From Anaerolineaceae bacterium (lineage in GTDB: Bacteria > Chloroflexota > Anaerolineae > Aggregatilineales > Phototrophicaceae): 64,000 nucleotides of DNA. The notes under the pieces are model-generated. The model saw only the letters and a program-made list of their open reading frames with translations, had not been told where the DNA came from and did not search any database. The stretch covers positions 62,001 through 126,000 of the forward strand of contig WGMX01000021.1 of the NCBI GenBank assembly GCA_016124855.1, read 5' to 3'. Of the stretch, positions 51,291-60,938 are shown piece by piece (positions within the stretch are counted from its first letter, which is position 1; every line of letters begins with the position of its first letter). The translations under genes and the position numbers were made by a program.

Positions 51291-51983
51291 TTAGAGTGTG
51301 CGTCTGCGTTTGGGGCGCGGCATGTCTTCGATACGCGCGGTGAAGTGTGATGCCATATATCCATAAATCGGAACAGCCAAAGCAGGCGCCGCTGCTTGTC
51401 CGATGCAAGGAATAGCAAACAAAATCAGCAGGATAAAATTAATGACAAGTGTGAAGAAAATCCACTGCAAGGTGTCGTTAAAGTGGCGGTAGACCGTTCC
51501 AAATAAGTCGCCAAATTGAAAGAACACGCCAATATTATCTTCTTCGGCATAGCGTCCTATGGCAAGGGCAAACATCGGCCACGTAATGAAGTTATAGAGC
51601 AGCAGCAGCGGCACGATACAGCACCAGACCCCATAACCAATGGCACTGCCGATAAAATTATCACCCCAAAAGCTGGAAGTCGTGACGTAACAACAGATTG
51701 GAATGAGCAAGGGCAAGTTATAGACAATCAATGCAGCTAGAACATTGCCGCCCTTACGGAGTTTTTCGGTGAAACCTGCCCAGTGGGGTAAAGGCGTGGT
51801 TAGGCCACTGTTGATATTATGGATGAGTTCGACCATATAACCGAAGAGCAGCGCCCATCCAAGCAAGCCGATTAGCAAAACAGAACCAAAGGTCGAAAAT
51901 AAGGCAATGCCAGCACTAATGAGCAGCTTGGTAGCCCATTCGCGATCATCGAGAATATAGGTAAACGCTCGACCAATATCCAA
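51291..51983 (-). CDS. DUF4013 membrane protein
   Basis: 230 residues with six hydrophobic segments, of the DUF4013 family of unknown function. It begins (M)DIGRAFTYILDDREWATKLLISAGIALFSTF, the usual family opening. I place the start at TTG 51983 because AGGAGG lies 7 nt upstream and the family begins there; the frame is open to 52040 but that N-terminus (CSCPC) is atypical. The C-terminus is basic (RPKRRRTL). Confidence 0.75.
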   Translation of the reverse strand: MDIGRAFTYILDDREWATKLLISAGIALFSTFGSVLLIGLLGWALLFGYMVELIHNINSGLTTPLPHWAGFTEKLRKGGNVLAALIVYNLPLLIPICCYVTTSSFWGDNFIGSAIGYGVWCCIVPLLLLYNFITWPMFALAIGRYAEEDNIGVFFQFGDLFGTVYRHFNDTLQWIFFTLVINFILLILFAIPCIGQAAAPALAVPIYGYMASHFTARIEDMPRPKRRRTL

Positions 51984-52224
51984 TTGCAGACCTCCTGCGG
52001 AAGATGCGGGGATTATGCATGGGCAAGAGCATTTCGACAAGATAGAGACAAGTTGAACGTCACTAATCAGTCAAGCTGATAGATGAGCCCTTATTGCAAA
52101 GAGCGGCAGTAGGGAAGACATAATCGTCGTATGGTTGTGGAGAAAGATTTGAACCGTTATCAGAATTGGGCTATGCTCATCGGGCTATCTATTATATAAA
52201 CTAGATCAATATGGGGTGAGAAAG

Positions 52225-52593
52225 ATGACCACAAACAATGATACGCTAAAACAAATCCTTGATGCATTCAACCAACACGATCTTGACGCGATTATGGAAT
52301 TTTTCGCCGATGACTGCGTATTCGACATGCCGCGCGGCCCACATCCATGGGGCAGCCGCTTCGTGGGAAAAGCGGAAGTAAGAGAAGGACTCGCCAGCCG
52401 CTTCAGTGGTCTACCCGATGTGCATTACGGTGATGACACACACTGGGTGTGTGGTGATCGCGGTGTTTCGGAGTGGCTGCTGACAGGGACGACTATGTCC
52501 GGCGTTTCGGTGCGGGTACGGGGCTGTGACCACTGGCAGTTCCGTGACGGCAAAGTGGTGCGGAAGGACTCTTACTGGAAGATTGTCGAATAA
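52225..52593 (+). CDS. SnoaL/NTF2-like protein
   Basis: 122 residues with the alpha+beta cone fold of NTF2-like enzymes: DTLKQILDAFNQHDLDAIMEFFADDCVFDMPRGPHPWGSRFVGKAEVREGLASRF, and C-terminal GCDHWQFRDGKVVRKDSYWKI. Could be a small-molecule isomerase or binding protein; ligand unknown. ATG 52225 has GGGGTGAGA upstream. It converges with the TlpA-like gene with only 10 nt between them. Confidence 0.78.
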   Translation: MTTNNDTLKQILDAFNQHDLDAIMEFFADDCVFDMPRGPHPWGSRFVGKAEVREGLASRFSGLPDVHYGDDTHWVCGDRGVSEWLLTGTTMSGVSVRVRGCDHWQFRDGKVVRKDSYWKIVE

Positions 52594-52603
52594 AGTTGGC
52601 CGA

Positions 52604-53209
52604 CTAAGTGGATGCCAGCTTACTCATGTATCCGTCGATGTCTTCTTGGCGCAGCATTCCGAAGTGGCGGAAACGAATCACACCATCTTTATCCACAATA
52701 AAGGTGGTTGGCAGCGCGTTGATGCCATAGGCTGTGTAGACTTCGATATTTGAGTCGAGCAGCACGTTTAGTCCACTAATTTCATTTTGTTTGAAGTAAG
52801 TGGTAATTTGATCGGCTGATTCGCCGGCATTGACGGCCAAAACCATCGCACCATCACTGCCCTGCTGTGTCATAAACCGTTCTAAAGTCGGCAATTCCAC
52901 CTGACACGGGCCGCACCATGTGGCCCAGAAGTTGACAAAGGTGACACGGCCTTTGTAGTCGGTCAGTTGGTGCTTGGCACCATCCAAACCGGTGAGCGAA
53001 AAATCCGGCGCGGCTTCGCCAACTAAGGACACAAAATCGGATGACACCGCTTGGGGAGTCGGTGAAACAGGCTGACTGCCGAACCCACCTTCGCTAATCG
53101 CCAGTGCAACAGCCGCAATAATGCCAAACAGCGGGATAATCAGAAAGACTAAGAGGATGGGAGATGGGCCGTTTGGCTTCACCGGCGGCTGTGATGTTAC
53201 TTCACTCAT
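52604..53209 (-). CDS. Membrane-anchored TlpA/ResA-like thioredoxin
   Basis: 201 residues. One membrane helix (about 18-38), a Pro/Ser linker, and a thioredoxin domain (about 60-200) with the redox site WCGPC (Cys99, Cys102) and cis-Pro LPTTF. It reduces disulfides of extracytoplasmic proteins, often in cytochrome c maturation. It lies 28 nt after the TolB-like gene on the same strand and so is likely co-expressed with it. Confidence 0.88.
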   Translation of the reverse strand: MSEVTSQPPVKPNGPSPILLVFLIIPLFGIIAAVALAISEGGFGSQPVSPTPQAVSSDFVSLVGEAAPDFSLTGLDGAKHQLTDYKGRVTFVNFWATWCGPCQVELPTLERFMTQQGSDGAMVLAVNAGESADQITTYFKQNEISGLNVLLDSNIEVYTAYGINALPTTFIVDKDGVIRFRHFGMLRQEDIDGYMSKLAST

Positions 53210-53237
53210 GTTTCGTCCTAAGCACTACACTACAACA

Positions 53238-54773
53238 TTACGGAACCCAACGCGGAAAGTAAGCGTTATCCACTACTTTCACCAACGCCTTGGTTTGCAT
53301 ATCATACGTCCAAATTTGCGGAAGACCACGGTTATTGGGATCATTCATGGCAACCGGATCAGGAAAGCGCTGCATCACAAGCTGTGTTCCCGTTGGGTCT
53401 AGAGCGAAAAAACCATTCTGATAATCGGGGTCTACAACCAGTGGTTCGGCCTTTGAGTCCAGTGGATTAACCTCGTAAATTTGTCTGCCGCGTGTGGTTC
53501 GTTCGTCCAAATAACGCCGTCCAACAACCAAAAATTTGCCATCGGGACTCCAGACGGCATCTTGATCATCCACCGGATCATCAGGCGTGGTTAGGCGCTG
53601 AATATTCTTGTTGACCAAGTCCACAATTTGCATGTAGCTGGTGGCTTCATTGTTGGCCAGCGTGACTTCAGGGTATATCAATTTCGTGCCATCCGGTGAA
53701 AGTTCACCGGGATTGCCATATTTGCTGGGCACGACCTCGGTGGTGCTGTCGCGGAAATCGTGCACTAAAATTCCTTGACTTCTAAAATCAAACATCGAGA
53801 TACGTGTGCCATCCGCCGACCAACGGACGCCGTAACCCAGAATTTGCGAGTCATCAAACAAGGGGCGAGTTGTGGCAGGTGTACTGCTGAGGTCAATTAT
53901 CCAGATGCGGGTGGGACTCGCGCCGACTTGATTGGACATAGCGCTGTTCAGGTCAATCCGTTCGTAGGCAATCAACTGACCGTCAGGCCGCCAAACGGGT
54001 GTTTTGCATTCGGCATCAGCACAGTTGGTCAATTGTTGGATAGCGCCGGACTCCACATCTAACATTTTGATGTCCATCGTGCCTGTGGTGGTGTTTTTCT
54101 CGGTAAAGGCGATTTTACTGCCATCGGGACTGACACCATAATCATAAATACCTGATGGACTGTTGGTCACTTGATGCGCCGAACCGGGAACCAGCGGATC
54201 GGCTACCCACAGGTTCATCGGAACGCTGTCAGAAGGGGCTAAATAAGCAACTCGTGGCGTTCGAACCGTGAAACTATAGTGATATTCCGAAATGACCTTG
54301 CGCCCACTATCACTGGTCGCACCGGGTTTTAACTGAACTTGATAAGCCGCGCCGAGAATCAGCGGTTTAGTCGGGCGAAAATTAAATGTTGTTCCGCTCC
54401 ACGTCACAGTGCCGTCGACTGTTGCCAAAATATCGCTGTCGGTCAAATCGGCATCTTTTTTATCCGGCGAAACTTGCACGACTTTGATGCTGGGCGGCAC
54501 CGTCACACGGTTCATACTTTCGCTGAACTGCATAACTATTGAACTGGTACTGCGTGCCACACCCAAGGGCGCAACTCGCTGCAACGTCACGCCGACACGA
54601 TCACCCAAGATCATGACAAAACCTGTCAGCCCAAGTAACAATAACAAAATGAAAAGAACACGGCGGTCAAAGTGATTGAGCTTTAAGAAGGTCGTGCGGG
54701 ATGTTACTAAACGTGCTTTGGGAACAGATGATGTTTTGGCAGGCCGTTGTAAATCTGATTGATCCGATTGCAT
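53238..54773 (-). CDS. Membrane-anchored TolB-like beta-propeller protein with Ig-like domain
   Basis: 511 residues. A cytoplasmic tail (about 1-40), one membrane helix (about 42-60), an Ig-like domain (about 65-170: SIVMQFSESMNRVTVPPSIKV..TFNFRPTKPLILGAAYQVQLKPGATSDSG), then WD40-like PD40 repeats (YGVSPDGSKIAFTE, PVWRPDGQLIAYER, VRWSADGTRISMF, GELSPDGTKLIYP, AVWSPDGKFLVVG). Ligand unknown; likely an extracytoplasmic binding or sensing protein. Start 54773 is chosen because the upstream part (to 54824) is not conserved-looking. Upstream of the TlpA-like gene. Confidence 0.78.
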   Translation of the reverse strand: MQSDQSDLQRPAKTSSVPKARLVTSRTTFLKLNHFDRRVLFILLLLLGLTGFVMILGDRVGVTLQRVAPLGVARSTSSIVMQFSESMNRVTVPPSIKVVQVSPDKKDADLTDSDILATVDGTVTWSGTTFNFRPTKPLILGAAYQVQLKPGATSDSGRKVISEYHYSFTVRTPRVAYLAPSDSVPMNLWVADPLVPGSAHQVTNSPSGIYDYGVSPDGSKIAFTEKNTTTGTMDIKMLDVESGAIQQLTNCADAECKTPVWRPDGQLIAYERIDLNSAMSNQVGASPTRIWIIDLSSTPATTRPLFDDSQILGYGVRWSADGTRISMFDFRSQGILVHDFRDSTTEVVPSKYGNPGELSPDGTKLIYPEVTLANNEATSYMQIVDLVNKNIQRLTTPDDPVDDQDAVWSPDGKFLVVGRRYLDERTTRGRQIYEVNPLDSKAEPLVVDPDYQNGFFALDPTGTQLVMQRFPDPVAMNDPNNRGLPQIWTYDMQTKALVKVVDNAYFPRWVP

Positions 54774-54957
54774 CGCGTATCTAATCTCACGATTGGTATA
54801 CACCTTGCCCGGAACACAACCCATAGTTTATAAAGCTGCTTCCGAGAAGGTGTTACGATAGCACAGGTTGCCGCCTGCCGCGAGTGCGTGTATGCTGTTT
54901 CTCATGTCGCGATAAGCTATCCTCCAGATTCTTTACAAGATTGGCTGATTTCAATTT

Positions 54958-56064
54958 ATGCTCAATATTAACCCGACCAACAAGAAAATGATTCTTTCGG
55001 TAGATGGCGGAGGTGTGCGCGGCATCGTGACGATTGCGATGCTGGCAGAATTAGAACGGCAGACCGGCAAAACCTGCACCGAGATGTTTGATATGGTAGC
55101 GGGAACCAGCACGGGCGCGATTATCGCAGCAGGAATTGGACTGGGAATTTCGGCACAAGAACTGCTGCAAGAAGTGTACCGGACACGGCTGCCGCAAGCT
55201 TTTCGATCTCAACCGAGAGGTGTGCTGCTCTATTTGAAATATTTATTGGGCGGACTGCGAAACTTTTATGATCTACAACCGTTTATCGAAGCGCTGGCAC
55301 CGTTCGCACAGGGCAAACAAATCAAGGACTTTAGCAAGCCGATTGTCTTTATGACGACACGGGATGTACGCACCGCTAACACCTATTACATTGTCAGTAA
55401 AGGGCCGGGTGCAGGACGATTCGCATACTGGCCCATTAGTGGGGCAGTCGGTGCAAGCGGTGCAGCGCCCGTTTATTTCGCGCCGGTGCTTGGCAACCTG
55501 ATTGATGGAGGAGTTGGCTTAACTGGTAATCCGTGCTTGGTGGCAACGGTTGAGGCAATGGAATATATCGGCGCGGCAGAAGGCTTTGTCGACGGGAATG
55601 TAATTCATTATTCGCTGGGAACGGGCTATCCGCCGCGAACGTATGTCGATGGCGCGGGAGGCCGCTTCTGGCTACTGGAGTGGGTCAGATATATCATCAA
55701 CCAGACGTTGGATGACACCACGCTGGAACAGGTTTTTATGACACGCAAAATCTACGACAAGCGGGTCGATTTCCGGCGATATAATCCGTATATCCAGACT
55801 GAAAGTGTGCGCGATGTGCTGGGTATTTCGCTGACGGGCAGACCTGACCCTTCGAGCATCGGTTCGGGATTGGAAGATTTTGAACAGCCCCAAATTGAAC
55901 TCCTTGAAGAGATTGGGCGTATATACGCTACCAAAGTCGATTGGACTGAATCCGGTTATCTGCCGTGGCTGGATTCAGGGCCAGATAAAGGGGATGGGCG
56001 TGATGGTGGGCATCCCCTGCCGGGAATTGCGGACACCAATTGGGTAGGGTCAGCATATATCTAG
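54958..56064 (+). CDS. Patatin-like phospholipase
   Basis: 368 residues with a patatin domain (about 10-215): oxyanion-hole DGGGVRG (16-22), nucleophile Ser51 in GTSTG and catalytic Asp183 in IDGGVGL. Hydrolyses acyl ester bonds of lipids; cellular role may be lipid turnover or defence, not determinable here. The C-terminus (216-368) is unassigned. Two 61-residue membrane peptides follow. Confidence 0.9.
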   Translation: MLNINPTNKKMILSVDGGGVRGIVTIAMLAELERQTGKTCTEMFDMVAGTSTGAIIAAGIGLGISAQELLQEVYRTRLPQAFRSQPRGVLLYLKYLLGGLRNFYDLQPFIEALAPFAQGKQIKDFSKPIVFMTTRDVRTANTYYIVSKGPGAGRFAYWPISGAVGASGAAPVYFAPVLGNLIDGGVGLTGNPCLVATVEAMEYIGAAEGFVDGNVIHYSLGTGYPPRTYVDGAGGRFWLLEWVRYIINQTLDDTTLEQVFMTRKIYDKRVDFRRYNPYIQTESVRDVLGISLTGRPDPSSIGSGLEDFEQPQIELLEEIGRIYATKVDWTESGYLPWLDSGPDKGDGRDGGHPLPGIADTNWVGSAYI

Positions 56065-56095
56065 ATGAAACGCGATTTATTCAGGATAAAACCGT

Positions 56096-56281
56096 ATGAA
56101 AGTCTATCGCGGCTGCATGATGGCAGTGTTCGGAGTCATAATCGGCGTATTCTCGCTGCTGTTTAGCCAAACATTCGGACTGTTGGGACTGCTGCTGCCT
56201 CCGGCGATGCTGACCGTCACCTACGCAATCGTATCGGCCATCATTGAAGAACTGGCATGGCTGCTGGGGGGCGACGAATAG
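56096..56281 (+). CDS. 61-residue membrane peptide, first of a tandem pair
   Basis: MKVYRGCMMAVFGVIIGVFSLLF, then FGLLGLLLPPAMLTV with one long or two short membrane helices, acidic end (WLLGGDE). AGGA precedes the ATG. The next gene encodes a same-length paralog aligned at GLLGLL.P. No family recognised; 31 nt after the patatin stop, so probably co-transcribed. Confidence 0.55.
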   Translation: MKVYRGCMMAVFGVIIGVFSLLFSQTFGLLGLLLPPAMLTVTYAIVSAIIEELAWLLGGDE

Positions 56282-56359
56282 ATTAATTCTGTGAAAATTT
56301 TAACAATTAAGTGATAGGCTATAAGTGGTTATGGTGAATACAATACAAAAGGATTTACT

Positions 56360-56545
56360 ATGAACCGCTACCAAAAATTAATGATTGCTGTCATTTTCTT
56401 GATGCTGTGTTCCTATTCAGTAATGCTGGGTCATGGCGCAGGCTTGTTGGGACTTTTGATCCTTCCTGTACTGGCTATCGTTTGCACGTTGATTGTAAAA
56501 ATGCTCATTGATGCCATCTATACCTCGCAACACCACCAACATTAA
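56360..56545 (+). CDS. 61-residue membrane peptide, second of a tandem pair
   Basis: MNRYQKLMIAVIFLMLCSYSVMLGHGAGLLGLLILPVLAIVCTLIVKML, ending YTSQHHQH. Aligns with the preceding peptide (MKVYRGCMMAVFGVI..GLLGLLLPPAML), so the two look like a duplication. AAAGGA lies 6 nt before the ATG. Unknown function; His-rich tail may bind metal. Confidence 0.55.
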   Translation: MNRYQKLMIAVIFLMLCSYSVMLGHGAGLLGLLILPVLAIVCTLIVKMLIDAIYTSQHHQH

Positions 56546-56587
56546 TTCGTGCATCATCACATAACTTTGTTTGGCGTATCAATAAAG

Positions 56588-56617
56588 CAGGCGGGAAAAA
56601 CCCCGCCTGACAAAAGT
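56588..56617. terminator. Bidirectional hairpin between convergent genes
   Basis: CAGGCGGG (56588-56595) and CCCGCCTG (56602-56609) pair perfectly. On the minus strand the loop and flank are T-rich, so it mainly ends the CorC-type gene; it may also close the small-peptide unit. Confidence 0.7.
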
Positions 56618-56664
56618 GTGATCTCAAATTTATCAAATTACCGACCATTCATGAGACGCGGCGA

Positions 56665-57987
56665 TTAGTCGGTGACGATTTGTGGGTGACTCACTGATTC
56701 ATCATTCGCAACAATTTTAACGGGTGACTCCGGTTGGGCGACTTTGCGCGTGACATAGACATTACGGATGCGGCGACCGACTAATGACTCGATGCGCAGT
56801 GTGAGCGAATCGTATTCCAATGTTTCATTTAGTTCCGGCACACGACCGAACTCCGTAAAGAGAAACCCGCCCAACGTATCACTTTCCTCGGTCGGAAGTT
56901 CAACGTCCAGCAAATCATTGAAATCGGTCAGACTGATACCCGCGTCAACACGGTACGTGTTTGGGCCAAGCTCGGTATATTCCTGCTCCTCATTGGTGTC
57001 GTATTCATCTTGAATGTCACCGATGATTTCTTCGATTAAGTCTTCAAACGTGACGATGCCTGCCGTACCCCCATATTCATCAACCACGACGGCGATATGT
57101 ACCTTTTTCACCCTGAGTTCGGTTAGCAATTCGTCAGCCCGTTTGCTTTCAGGCACAAAGAAGGGTTTACGCATCAATTCGGCAATCAGCTTGCGGGTTT
57201 CGGCAGGCTGCTGCAAAACTCGGAGCAAGTCCTTAGCGTAAAGCAAGCCCTTGATATTATCGACCGTTTCTTCATACACCGGAATACGTGAGTGACCGCT
57301 ATCCAGCAAGACCGCAAGCGCTTCGTCAAACGTGGTTTCTAACTCGACGGCCACGACATCGATACGTGGAATCATCACTTCGCGCACGGTTTTGTCGCCA
57401 AATTGCAGTACCGAATAAATCATCTCTTTTTCTTCGTTCTCGATGCTGCCTTCTTTTTCACCAGCATCAAGAATGGTCATGATCTCTTCTTCGGTGTAGA
57501 CGCTGACCTTATCACCGCTGCCAAGTGCCCCTGCTAACCATTTGCTGATTGCCATCATGGCAATGACTAGCGGAGACAAGATGGTGATGAGCAAGCGCAT
57601 TGGGATCACGAACCAACGCGCCAGAGTGTTGGCGCGGGTACTTCCGACAGCCTCGGGTACAAGATCCCCGATTATTAAGGTAAACAAAGCGGTCGGCAGC
57701 AAGACCACAATATCCGCCAATAGACGGCTCAAATCCGCATTTTGAAGATTGATGCTCAAGGCAAGGCTGGGCGCTAAGGCGGAGACAGCTAATCCGGCAA
57801 TTGCAAAACGCAGCAGCAGCAAACTGAGTTGATAAGTGATGTGTAAACGCGGCGGTGCATCCGCATCCGATTCGATTTGTTCGCGCAATAACGGCTCGTG
57901 CGAATTAACGAGGGCTGAATAGGCCAAAGTCACGAGCGCATGAATGAAAATGAGAACAATCAACGGCCCCACACTAGCAACGTCCAA
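56665..57987 (-). CDS. CorC/HlyC-type CNNM-domain membrane protein with CBS pair
   Basis: 440 residues: a CNNM (DUF21) membrane domain (about 1-165) with four hydrophobic segments, two CBS domains (about 200-330; VREVMIPRIDVVAVELE and HSRIPVYEETVDNIKGLLYAKDLL), and a C-terminal transporter-associated CorC_HlyC domain (about 345-425). Family members affect Mg2+/Co2+ export or membrane stability. Start is TTG 57987, with GGGAG about 11 nt upstream; no ATG fits better. A gap of 270 nt to the upstream kinase gene includes a hairpin at 58062-58089. Confidence 0.82.
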   Translation of the reverse strand: MDVASVGPLIVLIFIHALVTLAYSALVNSHEPLLREQIESDADAPPRLHITYQLSLLLLRFAIAGLAVSALAPSLALSINLQNADLSRLLADIVVLLPTALFTLIIGDLVPEAVGSTRANTLARWFVIPMRLLITILSPLVIAMMAISKWLAGALGSGDKVSVYTEEEIMTILDAGEKEGSIENEEKEMIYSVLQFGDKTVREVMIPRIDVVAVELETTFDEALAVLLDSGHSRIPVYEETVDNIKGLLYAKDLLRVLQQPAETRKLIAELMRKPFFVPESKRADELLTELRVKKVHIAVVVDEYGGTAGIVTFEDLIEEIIGDIQDEYDTNEEQEYTELGPNTYRVDAGISLTDFNDLLDVELPTEESDTLGGFLFTEFGRVPELNETLEYDSLTLRIESLVGRRIRNVYVTRKVAQPESPVKIVANDESVSHPQIVTD

Positions 57988-58061
57988 TGTAAATATCTTT
58001 CTCCCGATTCGATCACCCTAAATACAAAAACACCAGACGCTTAAGGCACACGAAAAGTTAC

Positions 58062-58089
58062 CTTAAGCCGGTGTAAAATGTCGGTTAAG
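58062..58089 (-). promoter_or_regulatory. Hairpin upstream of the CorC-type gene
   Basis: CTTAA-g-CCG (58062-58070) pairs with CGG-TTAAG (58082-58089) leaving one bulged G. Lies about 75 nt upstream of the CorC-type start and 170 nt downstream of the sensor kinase stop. Could terminate the kinase transcript or bind a regulator. Confidence 0.4.
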
Positions 58090-58260
58090 AAAATATGCTG
58101 ACTGGGAGGGTGTTCTGAATCTTGTTCGGTCACGGTTTCAATAGACTTACACAGTTAACACTGTTGTGGAAATAGTTTACCATAACAGAACATGTTACGG
58201 CAACATATGCTTATAGGATATTTGTATGATATTGGGAAAACGGCTACCAGTCATTGAATG

Positions 58261-59931
58261 TCAGGCAGACACTAATTGTGGTTCGACAGTGAAAATCGGC
58301 AGATAGACACGAAAGCAGCTTCCCTCGCCCAATTTGCTTTCGACCTTAACCTGTCCATGATGCATCTCCACGATTTGTTTGACCATTGCCAAGCCAATAC
58401 CAGCACCCTGTGAAGATGCACCATGCGTCCGTGCTTTATCGCCTTTGTAAAAAAGGTCGAAGATATGTGGCAAATCTTCGTCGCTGATGCCGGCGCCATT
58501 ATCTTTGATTTCAATAATGACATTGTAAGCATCAGCGCTGGTTGACATGGAAATTTTCCCGCCAGCAGGCGAATAAACAATCGCGTTATCGATAATCCGC
58601 GAGAGCGCATTCCTCAGTTGGCGCGATTCAGCTTCAACCAGCGGCAATTCGGCAGCCGGACGGAGTTCAAAAGACACATTTTTTTCGTGGGCGGCTTCTT
58701 CAGTCAATTGAACAATTTCTTTGACGATGTTATTCACATTAGCACTTGCTACTACGAAATTTTCTATCTGGGTGAGATCAACAAAAGTCTGTAATTCGTT
58801 CACCAAGTTGGTCAAAAAGTTGATTTGCACTTGCATGGTTTCGGCGCGTTTTTGCCGTCGTTCGGGGTCATTATCTTTGACCAACAGGTATAAGCTACTG
58901 TTCATCACCGTCAGTGGTGTTCTGAAATCATGCGAAGTTTTACGCATGAAGCTGGACAATACTTCGACCTTATCTTTTTCCAATGCCAGTTGTAAGGCCT
59001 GTTCTTCGGCCTGCTTCAAAACCGTAATATCCCGCGCTACGCCTATAAGCTGGGCAACATTGCCATCAGCCATGCGTTTAAAAGCCTTTTCATGGGTGTG
59101 CAGCCAGCGATATGTACCATCGCTGTGACGGACGCGGTGTTCACTTTCTTGCACTTCGAAGTCATCGATATTTTGTGCCCGCTCCATACGTTTGAGGCGG
59201 TTGGGCAAGTCATCAGGATGCACAAGATTAGCCATAATCTGCGATCCCATATCTTGTATTTGCTTCGGTGTATAACCCAAGAAATCCATAATATCATGGT
59301 TGACGAAAATGTTTCGTTTCTCGATAGTGTCAAAGACATAGATGATGTCTGGAGCAGTGGTCAAGATCTCATTGACAAAATGCTCACTCTCGCGGAGCTG
59401 TGCTTCAATCCGTTCGCGTTCACGCAGTTCTGTTCGAAGTTCGATTTCTGTCATGACCGAAGCAGCCAAGTCAATTAAAATACTGATGTCGCTGTCAGTC
59501 CATGTGCGCGGTTGTGAATCGATGGCACAGAAAGAACCCACTACTTCGCCTGTATCCAACTTCAATGGAATACCGGCATATGAAATAACATCCAAGTCAC
59601 GAATCGCAAGGTTGTCATACACCAAGTCGTGTTTGCGCGCATTCTCAATGATCAGCGGATCACCAGTGGCGACGACATGTTGACAGAAAGAATGCGAAAG
59701 CGGTGTCTCACGCATAGTAGCCCACGGTTCAGGCACACCCACTTGGCTTTTGAAGAACTGGCGATTGGCATCCACCAGTACAACCAACGCAACCGGCACA
59801 TGGAGAATCCGAGTCACCAGTTTGGTAAGGCGATCAAAAGCAGGATCAGCCGGAGTATCCAGCAAGCATAGGTTACGCAATGCTTTTAAACGATTAGTAT
59901 CTTGGATAATTAAGGGCTCGGCAAGTGGCAT
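58261..59931 (-). CDS. Cytosolic GAF-PAS sensor histidine kinase
   Basis: 556 residues. GAF domain (about 15-165; FFKSQVGVPEPWATMRETPLSHSFCQHVVATGDPLIIENA), PAS domain (about 185-310; ILTTAPDIIYVFDTIEKRNIFVNHDIMDFLGYTPKQI), HisKA with His334 (KTSHDFRTPLTVMNSSLYLL) and HATPase (RIIDNAIVYSPAG, DNGAGISDEDLPHIFDLFYKGDKART, GAGIGLAMVKQIV). No membrane segment, no adjacent response regulator. The start 59931 has GGGA upstream. The conserved GAF start and PLSHSFC pattern are common in bacteria that sense redox or light through other cofactors; the ligand is unknown. Confidence 0.9.
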   Translation of the reverse strand: MPLAEPLIIQDTNRLKALRNLCLLDTPADPAFDRLTKLVTRILHVPVALVVLVDANRQFFKSQVGVPEPWATMRETPLSHSFCQHVVATGDPLIIENARKHDLVYDNLAIRDLDVISYAGIPLKLDTGEVVGSFCAIDSQPRTWTDSDISILIDLAASVMTEIELRTELRERERIEAQLRESEHFVNEILTTAPDIIYVFDTIEKRNIFVNHDIMDFLGYTPKQIQDMGSQIMANLVHPDDLPNRLKRMERAQNIDDFEVQESEHRVRHSDGTYRWLHTHEKAFKRMADGNVAQLIGVARDITVLKQAEEQALQLALEKDKVEVLSSFMRKTSHDFRTPLTVMNSSLYLLVKDNDPERRQKRAETMQVQINFLTNLVNELQTFVDLTQIENFVVASANVNNIVKEIVQLTEEAAHEKNVSFELRPAAELPLVEAESRQLRNALSRIIDNAIVYSPAGGKISMSTSADAYNVIIEIKDNGAGISDEDLPHIFDLFYKGDKARTHGASSQGAGIGLAMVKQIVEMHHGQVKVESKLGEGSCFRVYLPIFTVEPQLVSA

Positions 59932-60110
59932 ATAGAATCCCAATATTTACTTCAAACTATATTCACATATTACACCTCACTACGAGAAAACCGCTCTTAA
60001 CGAATCGAATATTCCATGAAATCTTCATTTGCAAATTTCGAGCTTGAGTGATGAAATGGCTGTGCTACACTGTAAAAGAATTCATCTAAATAAGAGGAAA
60101 TCAACATTGT

Positions 60111-60938
60111 ATGAAATTGGCAATCAACTATTCGCCACAAACGGCTGATCTACTAACATTCAAACGAGTGGAATTCGATCTGTATAAGACGACCGAATGG
60201 CCGGAGATGATCGCGGCAGCGGAAGCGCAGCGTCCGGCATATGTTCATTTTCCGCTGATGGCTGGACGACACAATTTGGAGGCAGTTGGCTTTGACCGCA
60301 TTGAAGAACTGCTACATTCGACAGCCACGCCTTATGTGAATACGCATCTCGCCCCACACGCCAAAGATTTCGGCATGGCCTTTGATACGACTGATGGCTC
60401 GTACATTGAGTCCTTAGTGGACGCAATGGAACGGGATATTACTCAGATGATTGAGCGTTTTGGCAGCGAAAAAGTCATCCTTGAAAATGCCAATTATGAC
60501 CCGAATTATCAAGTACCAACGCTGGTGATTCAACCCGAAGTTATCTCACGGGTCGTCAATGAAACGGACTGCGGTTTGCTGCTTGATCTGGCACATGCGC
60601 GGATGTCGGCTGTGTATTTGGGGATTGATATGCAGGAGTACATCAGCCGCTTACCTCTTCATGCGCTGCGCGAACTCCACGTCGCCGGGACGCGTTATGT
60701 TGAAGAACAACAACGGTTGGTCGATCATTATCCGATGACCGATGTCGATTGGACATTGACCGAATGGGCGCTGGACAATATTCACAAGGGGCAGTGGCCT
60801 GAACCGAATATCGTGGGTTTGGAATATGGCGGCACAGGCGGATTCTTTTCGGCTAACAGCGACATTAATGTACTGGCACGGGATATTCCGCGTTTGCGTG
60901 AACTCGTTTTGGGTGTGGAAGTCACCTCGTCACATTAA
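60111..60938 (+). CDS. DUF692/MNIO-like TIM-barrel protein
   Basis: 275 residues. The arrangement of His79/His83 (THLAPH), Glu125-Asn126 (LENANY), Asp159..His162 (LLDLAHAR), His190 (LHVAG), Asp205-His206 and Glu238 (GLEYGG) resembles the metal ligands of the DUF692/multinuclear non-haem iron oxidase family, which modify Cys residues of peptides. It could alternatively be a sugar phosphate isomerase/epimerase-like barrel. No precursor peptide or partner protein is nearby. It is translationally coupled (TAATG) to a glycosyltransferase, an unusual partner. ATG follows an AGAGGAAA ribosome site. Confidence 0.65.
   Translation: MKLAINYSPQTADLLTFKRVEFDLYKTTEWPEMIAAAEAQRPAYVHFPLMAGRHNLEAVGFDRIEELLHSTATPYVNTHLAPHAKDFGMAFDTTDGSYIESLVDAMERDITQMIERFGSEKVILENANYDPNYQVPTLVIQPEVISRVVNETDCGLLLDLAHARMSAVYLGIDMQEYISRLPLHALRELHVAGTRYVEEQQRLVDHYPMTDVDWTLTEWALDNIHKGQWPEPNIVGLEYGGTGGFFSANSDINVLARDIPRLRELVLGVEVTSSH

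Noticed and set aside
54958-56545. Patatin plus small peptides as an anti-phage (CapV-like) system
   Set aside because: No cyclase or other CBASS gene adjacent; the patatin alone is not evidence.
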